From contig CAZGHD010000067.1 in the NCBI GenBank assembly GCA_964525525.1, positions 1 to 10,804 on the forward strand: DNA of 10,804 nucleotides, in the 5' to 3' direction. Under the pieces are notes generated by a model. That model did no database searches and was not told the DNA's origin. It saw nothing but the letters and a program-made list of their open reading frames with translations. Made by a program: the position numbers and the translations under genes. This document shows, in pieces, positions 6,199 through 10,804 of this stretch. The stretch comes from RGIG2161 sp964525525. GTDB lineage: Bacteria; Bacillota; Clostridia; Oscillospirales; CAG-272. How positions within the stretch are numbered: position 1 is the stretch's first letter; every line of letters starts with the position of its first letter.

Positions 6199-7680
6199 TT
6201 ACTTAATAAGCTTGTTATACAGCTTGAGATTTTTATTCATACTATTAGCTCTTGCGGTATAATTTGCCGCGTAAGATGTTTCATTTTCTATAACGTCAAA
6301 ACGGAAATCGTACGGGAAGGAGGAACCTATGGAGAACAGGTAGATCCATGCCGCGTCAACCTTGAAGCCGTCAACGATAATATCAACCATTTTTCTTGAC
6401 TGAGGATCACTCATATATTTACCCTTGAGTGCCATATCAAGATAAGCGGGTTCGGTATAACGGTAAGAATAAGATGCCATCGCTTCAAGAACAGCACCGG
6501 TAACGTCGGGATTTTGGTTGGTTGCCGGAATGCATACGGTAGAGTACTGGTCGTGAGAGTAAGAATAATATTCTTTCTGTGCTTCATCATACTTCGGGAA
6601 AGGAAGTATACCGTAATCGCTCTGCATATTACGTAAGGATTCTTCTTCGATTACGTAGAATTTGTTTACCATAAAGAGGAGTGAGTTGTCGGTAAACTTG
6701 GTGGCAAGTTTGTCGAGCTGCTCATCTGTGGTACTTTCTGGAACGTACGCACCGTTGTTTTCGTAGATAAGCTGGAGCATATTTTCTATTGATTTGTAAA
6801 GCTTATCAGTGTTGACGTTAAGCTCAAACCAACCGTCAGAATTCTTGGACAGAATATCAACGTCAAAGGAGCTCCACATTGTATCAATGGAGATGCCGCG
6901 GGCAAAACCGAGACCGTAGAGGTCTTCTTTGTCTCTTTCGGAGTTACCGTTGAGGTCCTTGTAGATACCGCTTGAAAGCTCGTAGAACTTATCGTAAGTC
7001 CACTTGCCGTCTTCAACTATGCTATAAAGATCGGAGAGCTCGGGAGAGCTTTCGCTGTAATCCTCTGCGAGCGATTTGTTATAGAAGGTAGCGAAAAGGA
7101 AACGGTTAAGGGTAAGAAGCATGGAACCTGTGGTGAGATAGAGTTTGTCCTTCATCTCTGCTTCGGCATTAAACTTCTGCGACCACCAGGGCTTGTCGAG
7201 ATTGAGGTACTCAACTTCATAGAGGTCGTGGAAATATCCGTTGGAAATATCTTCGGAGATGTGAGCAGTATAAACTATTGCCTGATATGTATCTTCATCA
7301 GCCGTCATCATTTTGGTGAAGGCTGTTTTGAGGTCTTTCATACTGAGTTTGGTGTTCTCGATCTCAACACCGAGTCTCTCTTCAACAAAGATCTCTCTGT
7401 TGTAAATAGAGTCGTTTATAACGTCGCTTGAAAGTTCTTCAACGGTGATCTCGTCTACCCATAGAGCGTTGTCCATAGAGAGTATGTTGACAGTAGCACC
7501 GCCGAAATCGAGTTCTTCGGGAAGATCGTCCTGTTCGTATTCGATTGCGGGGGTGGTTACCGTAGGCGAGGTGGTAGTAGATGGTTTCGTGTCTTTTGCA
7601 CTTCCACTTCCGCTTCCTGCACAAGCAGCAAAGGAGGCGAGCATAGACAAAACAATTAAAATGCTTATAACTTTTTTCAT
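6199..7680 (-). CDS. Extracellular solute-binding lipoprotein (ABC importer, family-1-like)
   Basis: A 493-residue lipid-anchored binding protein expected to capture a solute, probably a sugar or glycan fragment, outside the membrane. The signal peptide MKKVISILIVLSMLASFAAC has its lipobox FAAC with Cys 20. A Gly/Ser/Thr-rich linker (21-45) precedes the binding lobes. The SIYNREIFVEERLGVEIE stretch near residues 91-108 resembles a pattern I recall from the large clostridial family of sugar-binding lipoproteins. Length suits that family. AAGGAG lies about 8 bases before the ATG. No permease or ATPase of an importer is adjacent: downstream is a terminator and upstream an unrelated gene. It therefore works with components encoded elsewhere or has a different task. 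The ligand cannot be read from the sequence. Confidence 0.85.
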   Translation of the reverse strand: MKKVISILIVLSMLASFAACAGSGSGSAKDTKPSTTTSPTVTTPAIEYEQDDLPEELDFGGATVNILSMDNALWVDEITVEELSSDVINDSIYNREIFVEERLGVEIENTKLSMKDLKTAFTKMMTADEDTYQAIVYTAHISEDISNGYFHDLYEVEYLNLDKPWWSQKFNAEAEMKDKLYLTTGSMLLTLNRFLFATFYNKSLAEDYSESSPELSDLYSIVEDGKWTYDKFYELSSGIYKDLNGNSERDKEDLYGLGFARGISIDTMWSSFDVDILSKNSDGWFELNVNTDKLYKSIENMLQLIYENNGAYVPESTTDEQLDKLATKFTDNSLLFMVNKFYVIEEESLRNMQSDYGILPFPKYDEAQKEYYSYSHDQYSTVCIPATNQNPDVTGAVLEAMASYSYRYTEPAYLDMALKGKYMSDPQSRKMVDIIVDGFKVDAAWIYLFSIGSSFPYDFRFDVIENETSYAANYTARANSMNKNLKLYNKLIK

Positions 7681-7715
7681 AACGGGAACTCCTTTTATGA
7701 TATTAGTTATTTATT

Positions 7716-7744
7716 ATTATAAAGCATAATTCCTTTTTTGTCAA
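7716..7744 (-). promoter_or_regulatory. Consensus sigma-A promoter of the solute-binding protein gene
   Basis: On the minus strand TTGACA (7744-7739), exactly 17 bases, then TATAAT (7721-7716): both hexamers and the spacer match the consensus. The predicted transcript starts near 7709, giving a leader of about 28 bases. Its presence 25 bases after the stop of the upstream gene means the binding protein gene can be transcribed by itself, and probably strongly. Confidence 0.85.
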
Positions 7745-7768
7745 TTACTTACGATCTTTTTGGGGCAC

Positions 7769-10330
7769 TTATTCCTTTATTCTGTCCTCGCCAACGCCGA
7801 TTCGGGTGAAATATATTTTTCCGTTTTCGCGGTCAACGGTAACTATGTCAAGTGCAGTTTCGTTTGACGTACCGAGAACGCGGGTTTCTTCCGTATCGTC
7901 GTACGGAAAATTACCGGCAGATGTGATAACCGCAATCGGGAAGGGAAGATCGTTTTCAATTATCGCATCTATATGTGCGTGACCGCAAAACCAACCTATA
8001 ATATTGCCGCAAGCGGACGAAAAGTCTACCGAAATCTGTGCGTCTGCCCACTCGTCTTCTCCGCGAAGTTCATTATGAGTGTATGTTCCGGAAAAGACGC
8101 TTCTTTGGTTATAAGCCTGTGCGATACCGCGAATGAGTTCAAAGCATCTCGTTGCACTGTAGTCGGTCGGGAGCTTTGCTGTGGGCGGAACGTGGCTGGA
8201 TATGATTATGCTCCAGTCTTTGTCAACATCGAGAGCACTCGCGAAAAATTCAAGCTGTTTTTGGCTGTATCCGCTTTTCATGGTAGACCATACGACAGAG
8301 CCGTCTTCGTTTTCGATATACTCACCGTCGTGGGAATTAAGGCAGATAAAGCGTGTCTTCTGCGGGATATTGTCAAGATAAAAATACTTTCCGCTGTCTC
8401 CCCAAACGCGGTTGAAATCCACGCTTTGAGGACGGTACAGGTACTGCCAAAGGGTGTTGGGGTGAAGATTTGAGGTATAATACGAGGTCACGCCGTCAAC
8501 TGTTTTTGATCCCCACGCACCGTCGTGGTTTCCGGCGGTCATAAGTATACGCTCTCCGCCAACAGGGGAGAGAATATCCCACGCGCGCTCGTAGCAGGAA
8601 ATAACTGAGGACTCATCACCAAGAGAGGTGTTGGTCAGAAGGTCTCCGCAGTTTAACATAAGCGGAATATTACATCTTTTCATAAGTGATGCTGCAAGGG
8701 TTCCGATATTTCGCGCGTAGTTGTCGTCCGCATCGTGAATGTGCATATCCGAGCACCACGCAAATGATACTGCGTTCGGTCCCGCGCTTGCCTGTGCGTC
8801 TCTTACTGCGTTTACGGCGCGCTCTACCGCATCGGTAAAATAGGATGGAACACTTGCAGAGCTGTCTCCCTCAAGTACGGATATTCTGCTCTTGGCTTTG
8901 CTTATTTCGGTGGAGTTTTCCGCTACTGCTGCGGTAAGATCGGCAATCTGACCGCTTCCGTCGGCACTCCATTTGATTCCCGTATCGTACCAACCTTCTT
9001 CGGATACAGATTCGTATGACAGAGTTATCGAAACGTCTGACAAAATATCAGCGGTTATTGCTTCGGTGCTCTCTGTGAAAATATCATCAGACGCGCAAAG
9101 ACAAATTCTGACGTATGCCGCGGATAATAGTGTTTCGTCCAATGCTCCGTATTTCTCGCCGGCTCTGAAGGTGGCGGTACCGTCAGCATAAGTTACCGTA
9201 ACGTGCATGGCTGCCTCTATTGAACCGAGGACTGCAGCGCCGATATTGTTCTTTTGAGCATCGTAATAATGTATTTTTTGAAAACCGCTGTTTTCATACG
9301 GATTATTTGAAGCGTTGGCGGGGTTTACGATGCTTATCGTATCAGTACCGTCGGGCGAAAATGAAACGGGGATGAAATCGGTGACGAAAAATCCATTTAT
9401 CGCAGTTATATTACCTGATGAGGAGAGTCGTGCGTTCAAGGTAGCGGCAGACGGATCGAAGCGGTTGGGTGAAGGTGCTTCAATAAGTCCGCTGACGTAG
9501 ATGGTATTGCTTTCATTGAGTACGTATTTTTTCGACGTGTCGGTCATTTCCTCGATCGAGGAAACTATCTCGGGCATAATATTTGACATCTGATTTTTTA
9601 CGTAATCGGTTACCGCGCGCTGACTCATTACCGCAGTTGCGCTGTCGCCCGATTCCTGCGAGATCTCTACTGCTATGCCTTCGCCGTTTTCGCCGTCTTT
9701 ACCGTCGGATACCGAAACGGAACGCGTTCCGTTTCCGTCGGTAACGCTGATAGTCGCTGTGCCGTTGGATTTTGACACGCTTACCTTGGGAACGGTTATA
9801 TCCGCAGTTTTGGTTCCCGAAACGTCGGTGATTGACAGGCGGTAACCGTTGTCGATGTTTTCTACTGAAATTTCAGGAGAAAGGCCGCCGAGTTGACCGC
9901 TTTCTATAAGATCCTGCGTTTCTTGTATCAACTCGTCAAGCGCGGTAAAGCTGCTTGACGCTTCTACTTCTTCGTCCGAATAAACGGTGTCGCACACCGA
10001 TATTTCAAAACGGGGAGTAGTTATTTTTTCCTGATTTGCGGAATAGATTGCAAGCTCACATTTCAGTGTGCCGGGAATCTCGGTCACGCCTGACGGAATT
10101 TTGTAGCAAACCTCGTTTCCGCTTGCAGTACAGTTGTCAAAAACTACCGTTCCGTCCGGCTTTTTCGCGCGGAACACTATAGTTGCCGTTTCGGTGGGCT
10201 GGTACGCCTTGCTACCGTCAAAAAGAATCATTCTGAGCTCGCGCGCGCTGTCGCCTTTTTTCAGCGATATTCTGTTCTGTACACCGTAGTTCTGAATGTC
10301 AAGCTTGATTTTATAAGTTGAATAGTTCAA
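7769..10330 (-). CDS. Phage baseplate upper protein-like (BppU N-domain) fused to calcineurin-like metallophosphoesterase
   Basis: A mosaic protein of 853 residues. Residues 1-115 resemble the BppU/DUF2479 domain that docks receptor-binding proteins to siphophage baseplates. A helix (about 128-147), beta-rich repeats, a Gly-rich DGKDGENGEG linker (209-218) and the tail-fibre-type motif VMSQRAVTDYV (234-244) follow. Residues 282-450 are a beta-rich module of unknown fold, and 462-488 a probable coiled coil. Residues 520-850 are a metallophosphoesterase with its metal ligands: DMH (528-530), GD (562-563), GNHD (600-603), His 713 and GHAH (783-786). No signal peptide is present. Translation starts at TTG, set by AAGGAGA 8 bases upstream. 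A cell-surface phosphodiester such as teichoic acid is a plausible target, by inference only. No other phage gene is in the window. Confidence 0.82.
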   Translation of the reverse strand: MNYSTYKIKLDIQNYGVQNRISLKKGDSARELRMILFDGSKAYQPTETATIVFRAKKPDGTVVFDNCTASGNEVCYKIPSGVTEIPGTLKCELAIYSANQEKITTPRFEISVCDTVYSDEEVEASSSFTALDELIQETQDLIESGQLGGLSPEISVENIDNGYRLSITDVSGTKTADITVPKVSVSKSNGTATISVTDGNGTRSVSVSDGKDGENGEGIAVEISQESGDSATAVMSQRAVTDYVKNQMSNIMPEIVSSIEEMTDTSKKYVLNESNTIYVSGLIEAPSPNRFDPSAATLNARLSSSGNITAINGFFVTDFIPVSFSPDGTDTISIVNPANASNNPYENSGFQKIHYYDAQKNNIGAAVLGSIEAAMHVTVTYADGTATFRAGEKYGALDETLLSAAYVRICLCASDDIFTESTEAITADILSDVSITLSYESVSEEGWYDTGIKWSADGSGQIADLTAAVAENSTEISKAKSRISVLEGDSSASVPSYFTDAVERAVNAVRDAQASAGPNAVSFAWCSDMHIHDADDNYARNIGTLAASLMKRCNIPLMLNCGDLLTNTSLGDESSVISCYERAWDILSPVGGERILMTAGNHDGAWGSKTVDGVTSYYTSNLHPNTLWQYLYRPQSVDFNRVWGDSGKYFYLDNIPQKTRFICLNSHDGEYIENEDGSVVWSTMKSGYSQKQLEFFASALDVDKDWSIIISSHVPPTAKLPTDYSATRCFELIRGIAQAYNQRSVFSGTYTHNELRGEDEWADAQISVDFSSACGNIIGWFCGHAHIDAIIENDLPFPIAVITSAGNFPYDDTEETRVLGTSNETALDIVTVDRENGKIYFTRIGVGEDRIKE

Positions 10331-10373
10331 AGATATATCTCCTTTTTGCTTTTTCTCTCTCGCGGTCAGTTAT

Positions 10374-10403
10374 ACTATATAATCGCGTCTCAAACAGTGT
10401 CAG
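10374..10403 (-). promoter_or_regulatory. Probable promoter of the baseplate-phosphoesterase gene
   Basis: On the minus strand CTGACA (10403-10398) lies 18 bases before TATAGT (10379-10374), or 16 bases before the overlapping TATATA (10381-10376). Each hexamer has one or two mismatches. A start near 10367 would give a leader of about 37 bases carrying the AAGGAGA site. The terminator just upstream argues that this gene needs its own promoter. The exact -10 is uncertain. Confidence 0.45.
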
Positions 10404-10422
10404 AACGTCTCATTTTGGATAG

Positions 10423-10452
10423 AAAAAAGCAGGAAGCAAAAATGCTTCCTGC
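10423..10452 (-). terminator. Intrinsic terminator of the aspartokinase gene
   Basis: A perfect 10-base-pair stem, GCAGGAAGCA (10429-10438) with TGCTTCCTGC (10443-10452), closes a four-base loop. On the minus strand it is followed by TTTTTT (10428-10423). It lies 21 bases beyond the aspartokinase stop and insulates the next leftward gene. On the plus strand the stem is not followed by a T run, so it acts in one direction. Confidence 0.9.
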
Positions 10453-10473
10453 CAAAGTAAGAATCTTAAAAAA

Positions 10474-10804
10474 TTATTTTACAAACGTGTTGTAGATAGC
10501 GGTAAGAGTGTTTTCAAAGTCAGACTCGTTTACTCCGAGAATAACGTTAAACTCACTTGAACCCTGATCTATCATTCTGATGTTTATTCCGGCTTTAGCA
10601 ACAGAGTTGAATATCTTAGCCGCAGTACCGGGGTTTTTAACCATAGCGCGTCCAACGACTGCCACGAGCGCGAGACCGTCCTCGATAGAGATGGAGTCGG
10701 GCTCAACTGCCGCGCAGATCTGATTGATTATTCTCTCGCGGTACTTTTCAATATCTGCGGTGTTGAGAACGACACACATGGTGTCGATACCGGAGGGAAG
10801 ATGC
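10474..10804 (-). CDS. Aspartokinase, C-terminal ACT-domain end (partial)
   Basis: The last 110 codons of an aspartate kinase (ATP + L-aspartate to 4-phospho-aspartate), the first step towards lysine, threonine and methionine. The frame is open to the window edge and reads HLPSGIDTMCVVLNT before the first internal Met codon run-on, so the gene begins outside. PSGIDT is the start of the regulatory part. VEPDSISIEDGLALVAVVG begins the terminal ACT domain, followed by the NPGTAAKIFNSVAKAGINIR helix and the MIDQGSSEFNVILGV strand characteristic of amino-acid-sensing aspartokinases. The catalytic domain is not in view, so whether this is a lysine- or threonine-sensitive isozyme, or fused to another domain upstream, cannot be said. 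A terminator follows 21 bases after the stop. Confidence 0.9.
   Translation of the reverse strand, partial: HLPSGIDTMCVVLNTADIEKYRERIINQICAAVEPDSISIEDGLALVAVVGRAMVKNPGTAAKIFNSVAKAGINIRMIDQGSSEFNVILGVNESDFENTLTAIYNTFVK

Noticed and set aside
7973..8473. A 166-codon plus-strand open frame opposite the phosphoesterase domain
   Set aside because: The opposite strand encodes all metal-binding motifs of the phosphoesterase; this frame shows no recognisable domain.
7681..10473. A prophage or genomic island with attachment repeats around the baseplate-like gene
   Set aside because: No integrase, tRNA gene, direct repeats or other phage genes are visible on either side within the window.

Overview
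The window looks like chromosomal DNA of an uncultured gut-type clostridium (Bacillota, Oscillospiraceae-like). The evidence is consensus sigma-A promoters, strong AAGGAGG-type ribosome binding sites, a YtrA-type GntR/ABC operon, short lipobox lipoproteins, a family-1-like solute-binding lipoprotein with a Ser/Thr linker, and a moderate base composition. No rRNA, tRNA, CRISPR array, transposase or integrase was seen.

Layout. Positions 1-45 hold what looks like the last 14 codons of a rightward gene. A two-way hairpin terminator (53-91) separates it from a leftward operon (2760 to 101). That operon encodes a small YtrA-family GntR repressor, an ABC ATPase split into two frames, an ABC-2-like six-helix permease and a lipoprotein. 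A 296-base divergent intergenic region (2761-3056) carries a promoter for each direction and a possible operator. Rightward from it run a full-length ABC exporter (3057-5003) and, 13 bases later, an aldo/keto reductase with two C-terminal [4Fe-4S] cysteine motifs (5017-6150). A shared hairpin (6162-6191) closes that unit and the leftward gene facing it.

From 6199 to the right edge all genes point left, each apparently as its own transcript. They are an orphan solute-binding lipoprotein under a perfect TTGACA-17-TATAAT promoter, an 853-residue phage-baseplate-like protein carrying a calcineurin-type phosphoesterase domain, and the C-terminal ACT-domain end of an aspartokinase that continues past position 10804.

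How they work together. The GntR/ATPase/permease/lipoprotein set resembles self-regulated cell-envelope or antibiotic-stress transporters of the Ytr type, and the divergent ABC exporter may serve a related efflux role (inference). The most unusual items are the free-standing baseplate-phosphoesterase fusion with no other phage gene in view, and the frameshift that splits the ATPase exactly between its signature motif and Walker B.
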